DNA of 64,000 nt from Chitinophagales bacterium. Its GTDB lineage: Bacteria > Bacteroidota > Bacteroidia > Chitinophagales > Saprospiraceae. Below the pieces are notes generated by a model that had not been told where the DNA came from, did not search any database, and saw only the letters and a list, made by a program, of their open reading frames with translations. How positions within the stretch are numbered: the stretch's first letter is position 1; the number at the start of each line of letters is the position of its first letter. The stretch covers positions 276,229 through 340,228 of the forward strand of contig JAAFJN010000003.1 of NCBI GenBank assembly GCA_013298845.1, given 5' to 3'. Positions 15,856 through 28,600 of the stretch are shown piece after piece. A program made the position numbers and the translations under genes.

Positions 15856-18800
15856 ATGTTGCTTTTTACTAAAAACGGTGCTCGCTTCGCGCGACTTGGT
15901 ATTCTATTTTTCACTTTTTTGATCGCGTATACTAACGTTGTTTCGGCGCAAGGATGTGGCTGTACGAATTGCCCCCAGTTTATGCCCGATAACTTTGTTG
16001 GCTCCTTCTTTATCAACGTACAAAATGCCGATAACCCCACCTTAGGCCAAAATGGCCAGGGCGTGTGCGGGGTAACCATGAATATCAATCACGAATACAT
16101 TGGTGATTTGTCCATTACCCTTACTTCGCCCTCGGGCCAGTCGGTAACGCTGGTCGGCCCCATTGGTTTGTTTGGTGAAACCGACGGTACCTCCTGGAAT
16201 GTTGCCTTTGTGCCCTGTGGCGAAGCGGCGGACCCAGATCCGGGCTTCAGCAATACCTGGAACAACAACCAAGTCTGGGGTTTGGGTGGCTCTTATGGCG
16301 GTAGTTATTATCCCAGTTCCGGCTGCCTCGAAAATTTTAATTCCGGGCCGGTAAATGGCACCTGGACCCTCACCGTTGTGGATGGCCAGGCCAGCGACGT
16401 GGGTAACTTCCTTGATTACGATATTATTTTTTGCGACCCAAGCGGCATTGATTGCTTTTCTTGCGCGGCCAACGCCGGTGAATTGCCACAACCCGACGTA
16501 TCCGCTTGCGAGGGCAGCACCACCCTCGATCTGGAATTGCCACCTTCCTACGTGGCACCCAACGTAGCACCCCCTCCGGCGACGTACTCTTACACCTATG
16601 TTATTAGTGGACCGGGCGGCATTATCCTTGATTTTGATCCCAACGCCGATTTGAGTGCGTATCCCACCGGAACTTATTCGGTGTGTGGTATGTCGTACCT
16701 CACGGCCCAGCAGGATTTATTGCCATCGCCCAACGGCAGCCTCACGGTGAACCAGTTGCGAACGCAGTTGAACTCCGGTACGGCTCCTTTTTGCGGGAAA
16801 ATTACCAATAACTGCGTCAACGTAACCATCAACCCCGCACCCGAAGACCAGGAACTTTTTGTGGAATTGTGCGCGCCGCAATGTTACCTGTTTAATGGTA
16901 TCAATCGGTGTGTTTCCGGGACTTATACGGCTAATTTATTGCAAAATGGCTGCCCTTACACGGCTACTTTATACCTCACCGTAGGACAACCTAAATTTAC
17001 CAATCTCACTGAATTTATTTGCAATGGCGGCTGCTCGGCTAATCCTTTGTTTCCCAATGCCTGCGCAACGGGTTCTTATCAGGAAGTATTACAAACTTCG
17101 CTGGGCTGCGATAGTACCATTAACCTGAACGTCAGTGTGATTTCGGCCAATGCTAATATTTCTAACCAACCCGTTATTCCTTGCGGCGGCGGGACGGTGC
17201 AATTATCCGGTGTGGGTTCCAGCACCGGCGGTTATTCGTACCTCTGGACGGCCTCTAACGGGGGCAATATTGTAGGCAGCCCCACCGCAATTAATGCCAA
17301 TATTAACGCAGCGGGCGATTACCAACTGCGCGTTTGCCGCACGCAGGCCGGGGTTACTTGTTGCGATTCGGCTCAGGTAACCATCGAATCGGCAACGACC
17401 ACGCCACCGGCCCCGGCCGGAATCAGCGGCTCAACAACCCTGTGTCAGGGGCAAACGCTGGATTATTTTATAACGCCGGTCAACGGTGCTTCTTCGTATA
17501 CCTGGACAGTTCCTTCGGGGGTGACCATTAATTCCGGGGCAACGGGTGTATTAACCAATGTTACTTGGGCCAGTGCCACCGGCGGCCCCGTTTGTGTAAC
17601 GGCCAACAACGGTTGCGGCCCCAGCGCTCCTATTTGCGTGAACGTTACCGTCGGTAGTGCGCCCACGGCCTCCGTGCCACAAGGCAATGCGACGGTGTGC
17701 GCAGCAAATACCACAACTTATACCATTCCGGCCGTGGCCAACGCGGCGGGTTATACCTGGACGGTCACTGCCCCGGCCCAAATTGTATCCGGGCAGGGCA
17801 CCAACACCATTCAGGTAACCTGGAACGGTGCAACTTCGGCCAATGTGTGCGTTACTACCAATAACTCCTGCGGTACCAGTCCGCAACAGTGTCTGCCGGT
17901 AACCATTGGGGCCATCCCCGGGGTTCCGGTGATAACGGGTGCCAATACCGCCTGTACGCAGGCGACCGAAACATACTCAATTACACCCATTGCGGGGGCA
18001 TCGTCTTATATCTGGACGGTAACGGGCGGGGTAATTGCCAGCGGACAAGGCACGGCATCGGTGCAAGTGACGTGGAACAACAACGCCACTTCCGGTACCT
18101 TGTGCGTCAAGTCCAGCAATAACTGTGGCGACAGCAACGATCAGTGTTTTAATGTCACATTGAGCGCACCACCCGCGCAACCGGCCATTTCGGGCGAAAA
18201 TACTTTGTGCCCCGGCGATACAGCCGTGTACACCTCCACAACGGTCGGCGGTGCTTTGGGTTACACCTGGACGGCCCCGGCGGGCGCGACCATTATCGCG
18301 GGACAAGGCTCTACCAGTGCCACCATCGTATTTGGCACCGCACCGGGCGGCAATGTATCCGTGGCGGTTAATGGCAATTGCGGTACGGCTCCTCAGGTTA
18401 CTTTCCCGGTGACGGTGAATCCGTTCCCGGTAGCCAACGCCGGAATAGACATTGTTCAATGCGGTAATGGTACGGCGTTGAATGCTTCCGGTTCGGGTGT
18501 TTGGTCGCAGTTAAACGGCCCGGCCCCGACGGTGTTTGCCAATAATAACGCGGCAAATTCGGGGGTAACAGTTTCTCAAACCGGCGTTTACAATTATATA
18601 TGGCTGGTCAACGTGGCGGGTTGTGTTTCGACGGATACTGTGACGGTGAATTACGAATCCATCCCGGCTGCCGGAGTGTTGAGTATCGTTTGTGATCAGG
18701 CCAACGAAAATTATACCGTATCGTTCCCCATTATCGGCGGTTTGGCACCCTTTACCGTTGCCGGTGGAACGGTCACCAACGGCGTATTTACCTCAACTCC

Positions 18801-21800
18801 AATTGTAAGTGGTACTCCGTATCAATTTACCATTGTGGATGCCAATAACTGCGTTAGTGTGCTCATTCAGGGTACCCAGAACTGTAATTGCTCCACCAAC
18901 GCCGGAACCATGTCGCTAACCCCTTTGCAAGCCTGTGGTACCGCAACGGTTACGGCTGTACAACAAACGCCACCCATTTTGGATGCCAATGACACCGGGG
19001 TTTTTGTATTGCACACCGGTTCAGGAAATACAATTGTTAACCCCGTTGCGCAAAATACAACCGGGGTATTTGCTTTCCAAAGTGGTATGACCTACGGCCA
19101 AACGTATTATATTTCGTTTGTGGCGGGTAACAACGTAGCCGGATCTCCCTCGGCGTCCGATCCGTGTTATTCCGTGGCGCAGGGGCAACCCGTAACGTTT
19201 TTTGCCATTCCGGTGGCCGATGCGGGAACCATTTTAGAAAATTGTGGTAATTCCATTACCCTCAACGCGACGGGATCGGGCACCTGGTCGGTCGTGAGCA
19301 GTCCCACCAACGGTAGTGTACAATTTACCAATAATAATGACCCCGTTTCGGAAGTAAGCACCAGTGTTTTTGGTACTTACACGTTACAATGGACGGTTGC
19401 TGCTAATGGCTGTTCTTCGACGGATCAAACGGAAATTACTTTTAACCCCAATCCGGTGGTGAGTAGTATTGACCGGATTTGTGATCCCACGAACCAGTTT
19501 TTCTCCGTGATATTCGACCTCAGCAGCGGTACCGCACCTTATATAGTGGATGGTATAACTATTGCCGGTACGGCTTATGTCAGCAGCCAGTTTGCGAGTG
19601 GTCAGTCGTATAACCTCACCGTTTCGGATAGTCGGGGCTGTACAACCACGTCCGTTGTGGGTTCTTACGCCTGTAACTGCGCCACCGATGCCGGAACCAT
19701 GAGTAATGCACCATTGAAGGCTTGTGCCACGCAAACCGTCCAGGCGGCGGCCAATAACGATGCAACGTTGGACGGCAACGATGTAGTGGCCTATATTCTC
19801 CACGATGCGCCCGGTACTATGGCGGGCGCTATTTTGGACCAAAATACCACGGGTGTTTTTGGGTTTGTTCCCGGTATGATATTGGGCCAAACTTATTATA
19901 TTTCTCGAATTGCCGGTAATCCATTGGCAGGCTCCGTGGATCCCAACGACCCTTGTTTTAGTGTGTCGGCGGGTCAGGAAGTGGTATTTCTCGAAATTCC
20001 CGCCCCCGATGCCGGTCCCGATGTGGCGGTTTGTGGCAATGATGCGGCTTTGGACGGCGTTCCCGGCGGCTTCTCTGGTCAATGGAGTGTTGTGAGTGGA
20101 CCGGGTACCGCCAGTATTGCTTCGCCACCGGCGCTGAATACCAACGTAGGTGTAACGCAGCCGGGAACCTATGTTTTCCGCTGGACGGCCACCAACGATA
20201 TTTGCACCGGTTCGGATGAAGCAACGGTTGTTTTCCGGCCTTTGCCGCAGGCAGCGGTGGCCAGCGAAGATTGCAACAATACCAATACCCAATACCAGAT
20301 TACCGTTAACGTAAGCGGCGGTACGGCACCTTATATCGTGAATGGCGTTGCCGGAACCTTTGCCGGAACCGTATTCACTTCGGGATTTGTGACCAATAAT
20401 ACCTCGTATTCATTTACGGTCACGGACGCTTTGGGATGCACTTTTGGCCCGGTAACGGGTCTCGAAAACTGCAACTGTGCCACCGACGCTGGTTCGATGA
20501 GTACCGCGCCGTTGACATTTTGCGCCGACCAACCCGCCGTGGGTGTTTGGGATAATAATGCCCAATTGGACGGCAACGATACCTTGCGGTTTGTGTTGCA
20601 CAGCGCGGCCGGGTTGACTTTGGGGCAAATTTTTGCCACCTCCAATACCCCGGAATTTAATTTTACGAACAGTTTGACCTTGGGGCAGACCTATTATATA
20701 TCGGCCATTGCCGGGGATAATTTGAACGGAAACGTTGATCCCAACGATCCTTGTTTTTCCGTTACCGCCGGTACACCGGTGCAGTGGAAAGCCTTACCGA
20801 CGGCAACATTGGCGGGAACAACCACCATTTGCGTTGGCGGTACAGCGCAATTGGTGCTGAACGGTACGGGCCAATATCCGCTCACGGTGTCGTGGACCGA
20901 TAACAGTGGCCAAACCCAAAGCGCGGCAATTACCAGCGCGCAGGGTGCCCAGGTTAATGTCGCTCCCGGCAGTACAACCGTGTACACCTTAACCGGCGTC
21001 ACTGATGGCGGGCTTCCGGTGTGTGCCAACCAGGCTACGGGCAGCGCAACCATCACGGTAAATCAGCCGGTAGAAGCCGGTACGGCCCTCGCCGCCCTTG
21101 AGTTCTGCGTAGGTACACCCGATGTTGTGGCCTTGTCCGATTTATTAACGGGTGAAAGTGCGGGCGGTATATGGACCGAAACTTCGTCGGCTCCTTCGGC
21201 CGGTGGTGCCTTTAATGCCGGTGCCGGAACGTTTGCGGTGGTGAATCAGGTGCCGGGACTGTACCAGTTTTTGTACAAAGTAACGCCGTTGGCACCTTGC
21301 CCGGCGGCAGAAGCCTCGGTTTCGGTACAGATTCGCCCCGAACCCACCGCTAACGCCGGACCAGATAAAGTTATTGATTGTGATACGCCAACGGCCATAT
21401 TGGGCAATAGTGGGGCCGGATTGGGTCTGACCTACGTTTGGTCGCTCAACGGCGCACCGCTGACCAATGCCGGGCAAAACCTGTTGGAGGCCAACGCCGG
21501 TGGGGTATATACATTATTGGTGACCAATGTATTTGGGTGTACCAGTTCGGACGAAACCACGGTGACTACCCAACTGGAGGCGCCGGTATTTGAGCAGGTC
21601 GCCAAAACCAATATTTCCTGTTTTGGGGAAAGAGATGGTTTTATCGAAATAAAAAATGTTACGGGTGGCACCCCGCCCTATTTGTATTCTTTTAACGGTG
21701 GCGCATTTAGCAGCACTACCAAATATGGGCCGTTGTCTGGCGGGTCTTATTCCATCGAAGTGAGTGATGCCAACGGTTGCACAACGGTGTCGGATGTGCT

Positions 21801-22365
21801 TGAGATTGTGGAGCCAGCCCAACTTATTGCGCAGTTAGGCCCCGATATTTTGGTGAAATTGGGCGATAGTGCAAGTGTTACTTTACAATTGGGCGCAAAT
21901 ACCGATTGGGGGAGCATTGACACCATCGTTTGGAATCCACTATTGGATACAGCGGGGGTAGGGCAGCCTCACCAAATATTTTTCCCGACCCAGCACTCGG
22001 CCATTCAGGTTTTGGTGCGGGATACCAGTGGTTGCAGTGCCGAAGACCGGCTGGAGTTTAGGGTTGATCGCCGCCGTAATATTTACGTTCCAAATATTTT
22101 TTACCCGGCAGGCAGCGAAAATAACATTGCCATAATCTTTGGAGGGAACGACGTTGCGGAAATTAAATATTTTCAAATTTTCGACCGGTGGGGAGCGATG
22201 GTGCATGAAACAACCAATTTCCAACCGGGAGATTTGTCGAAAGGCTGGAATGGCACCGTAGGAAATCAACCGGCACAACCGGCAGTTTTTGTTTGGGTGG
22301 CGGCAGTTTTGTTTAAAGACGGACTTACAGAGTTATTTAGTGGCGATGTTACAGTGACGAAATAA
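15856..22365 (+). CDS. Giant secreted repeat protein with P-domain-like N-terminus and T9SS type B C-terminal domain
   Basis: 2169 residues. Signal peptide at about 1-32 (ends VSAQ). Residues about 40-205 resemble a proprotein-convertase P-domain: INHEYIGDLSITLTSPSG, and NGTWTLTVVDGQASDVGNF near its end. Residues about 330-440 have two Cys-containing G-Y...GCDS-type repeats. Residues about 515-860 hold four PKD/Ig-like modules (GxYTWTVPSG ... VTWASA ... CVTANNGCG). A composite repeat of about 260 residues starting at CNC-x-T-(N/D)-AG-(T/S)-M-S occurs two and a half times (nucleotides about 18885, 19673 and 20471). Near 1920-1990 is an SprB-type repeat (ISCFGERDGFIEI ... SYSIEVSDANGC). The last ~95 residues (RRRNIYVPNIFYPAG ... 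FQIFDRWGAMVHE) are the CHU_C/gliding-motility C-terminal domain that directs type IX secretion. It is probably a surface adhesin or matrix protein. Individual domain calls are by eye. Confidence 0.9.
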   Translation: MLLFTKNGARFARLGILFFTFLIAYTNVVSAQGCGCTNCPQFMPDNFVGSFFINVQNADNPTLGQNGQGVCGVTMNINHEYIGDLSITLTSPSGQSVTLVGPIGLFGETDGTSWNVAFVPCGEAADPDPGFSNTWNNNQVWGLGGSYGGSYYPSSGCLENFNSGPVNGTWTLTVVDGQASDVGNFLDYDIIFCDPSGIDCFSCAANAGELPQPDVSACEGSTTLDLELPPSYVAPNVAPPPATYSYTYVISGPGGIILDFDPNADLSAYPTGTYSVCGMSYLTAQQDLLPSPNGSLTVNQLRTQLNSGTAPFCGKITNNCVNVTINPAPEDQELFVELCAPQCYLFNGINRCVSGTYTANLLQNGCPYTATLYLTVGQPKFTNLTEFICNGGCSANPLFPNACATGSYQEVLQTSLGCDSTINLNVSVISANANISNQPVIPCGGGTVQLSGVGSSTGGYSYLWTASNGGNIVGSPTAINANINAAGDYQLRVCRTQAGVTCCDSAQVTIESATTTPPAPAGISGSTTLCQGQTLDYFITPVNGASSYTWTVPSGVTINSGATGVLTNVTWASATGGPVCVTANNGCGPSAPICVNVTVGSAPTASVPQGNATVCAANTTTYTIPAVANAAGYTWTVTAPAQIVSGQGTNTIQVTWNGATSANVCVTTNNSCGTSPQQCLPVTIGAIPGVPVITGANTACTQATETYSITPIAGASSYIWTVTGGVIASGQGTASVQVTWNNNATSGTLCVKSSNNCGDSNDQCFNVTLSAPPAQPAISGENTLCPGDTAVYTSTTVGGALGYTWTAPAGATIIAGQGSTSATIVFGTAPGGNVSVAVNGNCGTAPQVTFPVTVNPFPVANAGIDIVQCGNGTALNASGSGVWSQLNGPAPTVFANNNAANSGVTVSQTGVYNYIWLVNVAGCVSTDTVTVNYESIPAAGVLSIVCDQANENYTVSFPIIGGLAPFTVAGGTVTNGVFTSTPIVSGTPYQFTIVDANNCVSVLIQGTQNCNCSTNAGTMSLTPLQACGTATVTAVQQTPPILDANDTGVFVLHTGSGNTIVNPVAQNTTGVFAFQSGMTYGQTYYISFVAGNNVAGSPSASDPCYSVAQGQPVTFFAIPVADAGTILENCGNSITLNATGSGTWSVVSSPTNGSVQFTNNNDPVSEVSTSVFGTYTLQWTVAANGCSSTDQTEITFNPNPVVSSIDRICDPTNQFFSVIFDLSSGTAPYIVDGITIAGTAYVSSQFASGQSYNLTVSDSRGCTTTSVVGSYACNCATDAGTMSNAPLKACATQTVQAAANNDATLDGNDVVAYILHDAPGTMAGAILDQNTTGVFGFVPGMILGQTYYISRIAGNPLAGSVDPNDPCFSVSAGQEVVFLEIPAPDAGPDVAVCGNDAALDGVPGGFSGQWSVVSGPGTASIASPPALNTNVGVTQPGTYVFRWTATNDICTGSDEATVVFRPLPQAAVASEDCNNTNTQYQITVNVSGGTAPYIVNGVAGTFAGTVFTSGFVTNNTSYSFTVTDALGCTFGPVTGLENCNCATDAGSMSTAPLTFCADQPAVGVWDNNAQLDGNDTLRFVLHSAAGLTLGQIFATSNTPEFNFTNSLTLGQTYYISAIAGDNLNGNVDPNDPCFSVTAGTPVQWKALPTATLAGTTTICVGGTAQLVLNGTGQYPLTVSWTDNSGQTQSAAITSAQGAQVNVAPGSTTVYTLTGVTDGGLPVCANQATGSATITVNQPVEAGTALAALEFCVGTPDVVALSDLLTGESAGGIWTETSSAPSAGGAFNAGAGTFAVVNQVPGLYQFLYKVTPLAPCPAAEASVSVQIRPEPTANAGPDKVIDCDTPTAILGNSGAGLGLTYVWSLNGAPLTNAGQNLLEANAGGVYTLLVTNVFGCTSSDETTVTTQLEAPVFEQVAKTNISCFGERDGFIEIKNVTGGTPPYLYSFNGGAFSSTTKYGPLSGGSYSIEVSDANGCTTVSDVLEIVEPAQLIAQLGPDILVKLGDSASVTLQLGANTDWGSIDTIVWNPLLDTAGVGQPHQIFFPTQHSAIQVLVRDTSGCSAEDRLEFRVDRRRNIYVPNIFYPAGSENNIAIIFGGNDVAEIKYFQIFDRWGAMVHETTNFQPGDLSKGWNGTVGNQPAQPAVFVWVAAVLFKDGLTELFSGDVTVTK

Positions 22366-22636
22366 GAGATTGGAAAACCAGGTTCTTTATAAATTTTTAG
22401 CAGAAGGCTTTGATAATCAATATCTTAGCCTTTTGTTGAAAATTCTCTTATCCAAGCCCTTAGTTATATAAAAATATTAAATGTAGAATACGATACTGAA
22501 ATCAAACCGAAACATCTTTTTTTTGCACCCTTCAATCGATCTATCCCGTAACCAAAGAAGAAAAATATCTTCAATTTAATCCAAACTTCTTTTAAAAAGG
22601 CCAATGGCCAAATTTACTATTTTGCTAAAACTACGG
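22366..22636. other. 271-bp gap between the two giant genes
   Basis: Just after the first stop is a weak hairpin (AAGGCT at 22404-22409, AGCCTT at 22427-22432, then TTGTT) that may terminate transcription. The rest is AT-rich and holds no supported gene. No perfect TAnnTTTG box is seen before the second giant gene. Confidence 0.45.
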
Positions 22637-25600
22637 ATGTTTATGTCAAAAAAACTACTCCTTTTTTGCGCATTACTTGTTTCTTCTTTTGCAGTAATGG
22701 CGCAAGTGCCCATTCCGGAACCTTGCGAGCCGCCCGGAACTACCGTTCCGGCCGAAGACTGTCAAAGTGCTTGTATTAACTGCGATTTTAACGGTTATAT
22801 GGGTAACTCCGGCGGCTGGGCTGGTAATCCACCGCCACAAGGTTGGTGTAGCCAGATTCAAAATGACCTTTGGTTAGGCTTTATTGCGGGTGCTGGTGGT
22901 GCTACCTTTACCATTACCCCCAGCAACTGCGCCAATGGTGATGGTTTGCAAGCCGCTGTATATCCAGCCGGTTGTAACGATGATCCGCTCGGTTGTAATG
23001 CAGGTTGCCAAGGATGCGGTACGACACCGGTGTCTTTTTCGGTTTCGTTAACACCGGGTAGCAATTATTACCTCATTATTGATGGTTTTTCGCAAGATGC
23101 TTGTGATTTTACGATTTCGGTTGTTCCTCCCATTGCGGTAGAAGCCCAACCTTTGGGTTTGACCGGCCAAATTGCCGGACCGGCAACTGGTTGTCCGGGT
23201 GGTACCGCTACTTATACATTACCCAACGTATCCAACGCCGGTTTTTACACGTGGTCTAGCCCAACACCAGGAGTACTGTTTAACGGTGTTGAAGGTCCGG
23301 TTACTTTTGAAGCACCCGGTGGCCGTATTGTTCAGGTAACCTATCCTGCGAACGTAACGGGTAATATTACAATTTGTGTGGATCCATCGAACTCTTGTTT
23401 TACGGGTACACAACGTTGCCGTACGATCAATATTCAACCAAAACCACCAACCAATCTGCCAAAAGCAGTAGTTTGTTACGAAGACACTCCTTACACGTTA
23501 CCTTGGGGCGACGAAGCCAACGCTACGGGTAACTATACCACTACATTAACATCGTTTCAAGGTTGCGACAGTATCATCAATCAAATGGTACAAGTATTGC
23601 CACAAAAGGTTACAAACCAAACCCGTTACGTATGTACCGGCGATTGTTTTACGGTTTGTGGTGAAGAGTATTGCGATCAGGGTTTGCACGTAAGTATGTG
23701 CGAATCATTCCAAGGTTGTGATAGTACGGTCAATCTTACCTTGAACGTATTGGCACCCATTGCCCAAATTTTGGGTAATCCGGTCTTGTCTTGTTCAAAT
23801 ACATCAGTGACCTTGACCTCGGTTCCGTCCCCAAATTTTCCGGGAGCGAGTATTAAAATCTGGCGTTCACTGCCCAGTAATACTGTTATCGCCAACGGCG
23901 AAACCTGCGTTATTACCCAGCCGGGTACTTATTACCTCACCACAACCATGAGTGCGGGTAGTATCCAGTGCGTATCGCGGGATACTATTGTGGTAACGGG
24001 GAATACTGTTCCACCTACCGCAACGGGGGTGAATGGTGTCATTGGCTGTGTTTCAGGACCAGTTCAGATTGGCGTAACAACCAATGCCGCAAATCCAACT
24101 TTCCAGTGGAGCGGTAATAACTTTACATCTACCCAGCAGTCGCCATTTGTATCGGCTGGTGGTACGTATACCGTTGTAGTAACGGATAATGTAACGGGTT
24201 GTTCTCAAACCGCAGTTGCCACGGTGGCAGGAAATACCACACCACCAGTTGCCAGTGCTACGGGGGCTTTGTTGAATTGTACGAATCCAACCCAAACCGT
24301 TTCTGCTACTTCTAATGTACCGTCTTCTTTTGCATGGAGCGGCCCTGCATCGGGGACCGGACCATCGTTGAACGTTTCCGCACCCGGCGTTTATGTCGTA
24401 ACCGTAACCGCCAATTCCAATGGCTGTACATCGGTTACTTCGGCTACGGTAACCACTGACTTTGCAACGCCCGGCGCACTTGCCGGTGCCGGTGGAACAA
24501 TTTCTTGCCCAACGCCAGTCATTACCCTCAATGGTAGTTCACCCGCCAGTAACGTTTCGTACGCCTGGAGTGCCGGTGTAACGGGGACCGGAGCAAGCGT
24601 TACCGCCAGTGTGGCCGGTACGTACACCGTAACGGTTACCGGTACAAACGGTTGTACCAGTTCGGCAACGGTTACCTTAAATGGTGACACTAACCTCCCG
24701 AACGCCGCCGCAACGGGCGTTACTTTGAGTTGTAATTCACCCAGCCAGCAAGTAAACGCAACCTCTTCTACGCCGAACGTAACGTTTGCGTGGACAGTAG
24801 GCTCCAATACGATTAACAGTAATACCGCAATAGTAACCAATCCTGGTACCTACACCGTTACAGTGACGGCAGTAAACGGTTGTACTTCTACCGCAAATGC
24901 TTTGGTGAATGGCGACTTTGCCGCACCAAACGCTTCGGCTACGGGTGCTACTATCAATTGTGGGGTGAATACGGTTTCGTTGTCCGGTAACTCAACAACG
25001 CCCGGCGTAACTTATTCCTGGGTAGGTCCCGGCGGTACACCTTATACCGGTCAAAACCCGGCGGTAAGTGTAGTTGGTGATTATACCCTGGTGGTAACAT
25101 CCACTAATGGTTGTACCACAACGGCAGTGGCTACGGTAGTTCCGGATGCCAACATTCCAAACGCTACAGCAGTGGGTGATACCATCAACTGTTTGAGCGC
25201 CAGTGCTATGATCTCGGGTAATTCTACTACCCCCGGCGTAAACTTCACCTGGACGTTTGGCGGGGTTCCATTGCCCAACCCAACCAACGCGACCCAAGCG
25301 GTATCGCAGAATGGTCTTTACACGCTTACAGTATCCAACCCGGCCAATGGCTGTACCGCTATTGCAACGGCTTTTGTAACCCTGGACACCGATGCACCGG
25401 GCGCAGCAACGCAGGGCGCTACACTTACCTGTTCTTCTTCAAGTCTCGATTTAACGGCGACCTCTCCAACGAATAACGTTTCATACACCTGGACGGGTAA
25501 TGTGAATAATCAAATTTTAAATGTTACAGCCGCCGGAACTTATACGGTGACGGTGACTGCGGCCAATGGCTGTACTTCAACTGCATCGGCGGTAGTTGCA

Positions 25601-28600
25601 GCCGATCAGGGCATTCCGGTGCTTTCAACCGCTGCTTCAACCTTGACCTGCGCTACTCAGGTGGTTACCATCAATACGACTTCTTCGTTGCCGGTAGGTT
25701 TCTCTTGGAGTGGTCCGGTTGGTTTCGCAACGACCACGGATGAAGATCCACAAGTAACGCTTCCCGGTAACTACACCGTATTGGCTACGGCTTCCAACGG
25801 CTGTTCGGCTACCGCAACGATTACCGTTAACCAGGATATTGCAGCCCCTAACGCAACGGCTACGGGTGGTGTATTGACTTGCGCTACTACTGCGTTGTCG
25901 TTGTCATCTGGCTCAGCAACACCAGGTGCTATATTTTCCTGGCCTGCTTTGAATACCAGCAACCAAAATCCGGTAGTTAGTGTCATCGGTACTTATGTGG
26001 TTCAGGTAACGGGTACCAACGGTTGTACCAGCACCGCCGCCGCTACGGTAACCAACAACATTGAAAAAGCCGATATTGATATTGCCATTCCGACGGAATT
26101 GACGTGTGCAACACTGACTTCGGATTTACAAACAACCATTACTGCGGTAAACAATACTGTACAAAGCATCGCGTGGTCCACCAATGACACGGCGGAAGAC
26201 ATTACGGTATCGGCCCCCGGTACGTACACGGTAACCGTTACCTTGAGCAACGGTTGCACCGAATCGGCAGTGGTATCCGTAACGCAAGATATTGTGCCTC
26301 CGGCGGTTACGGCTACGGGCGGCACCTTGAGTTGCACATTGCCTTCCATTAGTATTAGTGGTTCTTCTTCGACCCAGGGTGCTACTATTGCCTGGTCGAA
26401 TGGTTTGCCCGCTACCACTAACCCAACGGTTTCAACGGCCGGTACCTATACCATTACGGCTACGGGCACCAATGGTTGTACTTCAACTGCATCGGTATTG
26501 GTAGGTATTGACACCATTGCGCCTGGTGCGGCTATCGTTTCCAGCAATATTATTACCTGTAACGATCAGGAATCAACCCTGACTGCCAACACAACGTCTG
26601 GTGTGTCTTATGCATGGTCGGGTCCGGGTGTACTTAATGCGGCTACTCCGAGTGTTACGGCGCTTACCGCCGGTAGTTACGTGGTGACTACAACGGCGAA
26701 TAACGGTTGTACATCGGTGGCTACATTCAATCAAACTTCCGATTTGACTCCTCCTGACGTTTCGGCGACCGGTGGTACCATTGATTGTATTTCGGGCGCC
26801 GCCCAAATTGTTGGTTCATCCGTGACCACGGGTGCAACTTACGAGTGGAGTGGTCCAAATCAGTTTAGTTCATCTAACCCAACCCCCACTGTATTGGAAG
26901 CCGGTATTTACCAACTTACGGTAACTGCGTTGAATGGTTGTACCAGTTCTGCCACAACCGAAGTATTGGAAAATACCCTTTCGCCCAACGCAGATATTGA
27001 CAACTCCATGACGCAATTGACGTGTGCTGTCACCGCAATTGATCTTACGGGTACAACCACTACGGCCAATACATCCATTGAATGGACGTTGCCCGGCGGC
27101 ACTAACAGCACCAACGCGACTATTTCGGCCGTGGTTCCTGGTCAGTACGCGTTTGCGGTAACTTCCAACGATAACGGTTGTGTAACGATCCAAACTATTA
27201 CATTATCACAGAATATCACACCTCCCGGCAACTTGCAGGCCGATGGCGGTACATTGGATTGCAGCAACCCAACGATTGCTTTGTCAGGTGGTTCTAACGT
27301 AACCAATGCAACGTATTTGTGGACGGGTCCCGGTGGTGAAACCTATCCGGTACAAAACCCCAATATTGCGTCGTCCGGTACTTATACTTTGGTGGTGACC
27401 AACCCGGCCAACGGTTGTACGGCATCTACCAGTGCTACCGTTGCATCCAGCACCGATTTGCCCGAAATTACCGTGGTCGCCGATATTCTTACTTGTTTTG
27501 AACCAGAAACAGTATTGGATGCCCAAACCAACGTAACGAACGCCGAATTTACCTGGAACGGCCCCCAGTCGTTTACGTCTACTTTGTCGGATCCAACAAC
27601 ACCTACGCCCGGTAGTTATACCGTCGTGGTGCGCAACCCCGACAATGGCTGTACTTCAACCTTTGCTATTGATGTTGTAGAGGATAAAGTAACGCCGAAC
27701 GTTTCGGTTCAAAATGCACAAATTACCTGCCAACAGCCAAGTATTGCGCTGCAAGGTAATTCTACAACGGCAAGTGTAACCTATCTCTGGACGGCACCTG
27801 GTGGCGAAACTTATCCTGTGCCGTCGCCAACCGTAAGCCAGCCCGGTAACTACGTATTGGTAGTGACCAACACCGTGAATGGTTGTACTTCCAGCGCAAC
27901 CGCCAATGTAGCACCTGACCAAAACGTACCGGTAGTGTCTGTAACCGGTGGCGAAATTACTTGTAGAATTGATACGATTCAGTTGACGGGTGCTGTTAAC
28001 AAACCCGATGTGACTTGGTCTTGGTCTGGTCCAGGTAACTTTACCTCACAACAGCAGAATCCAAACATTTACGTGGCTGGTACGTACACGTTGGTAGTAA
28101 CTACTCCCGTGAACGGTTGTACCGGTCAAGCCTCGATTGTGGTAACGGAAGATGTGGTAACGCCCGTAGTAAACGTGGCTAACCCTGATCAGTTGGATTG
28201 CTCAACTACGCAAGTGAACCTCCAGGCGTCAGTGGCGGCTGCCGGTACTTACACTTTTGAGTGGTCTTCAACGGCCGGTACCATCCTCGCCGGTGCTACT
28301 TCGGCTACTCCAACGGTGAGTCAGGCGGCTATTTACACTTTGATTGTGACCAATACCGATAACGGTTGTACCTCAACCCGCGACGTAGAAGTACTGGTAG
28401 ATCCTGCCATTCCATCGGCTATTTTAACGGCTCCTGACGGCGTATCCTGCTACGGCTTCACGGATGGCTCGGTGGCTATTCAAGGGGTAACCGGTGGTAC
28501 TACGCCATTTGTATTCTCCATTGATAACCAGCCATTTATTGCGGCGGCGGCGTTTAATAACCTGCCTCCCGGCATTCACTCTTTAAAGGTACAGGATGCT

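Noticed and set aside
19384..20292. 302-codon open frame antisense to the first giant gene
   Set aside because: It mirrors the repeat codons of the sense gene, has repetitive basic composition, no start signals and no family resemblance.
24000..28420. Regular repeats resembling a CRISPR or satellite array
   Set aside because: Units are about 220-250 bp, in frame, and encode Ig-like modules; there are no short identical repeats with unique spacers.
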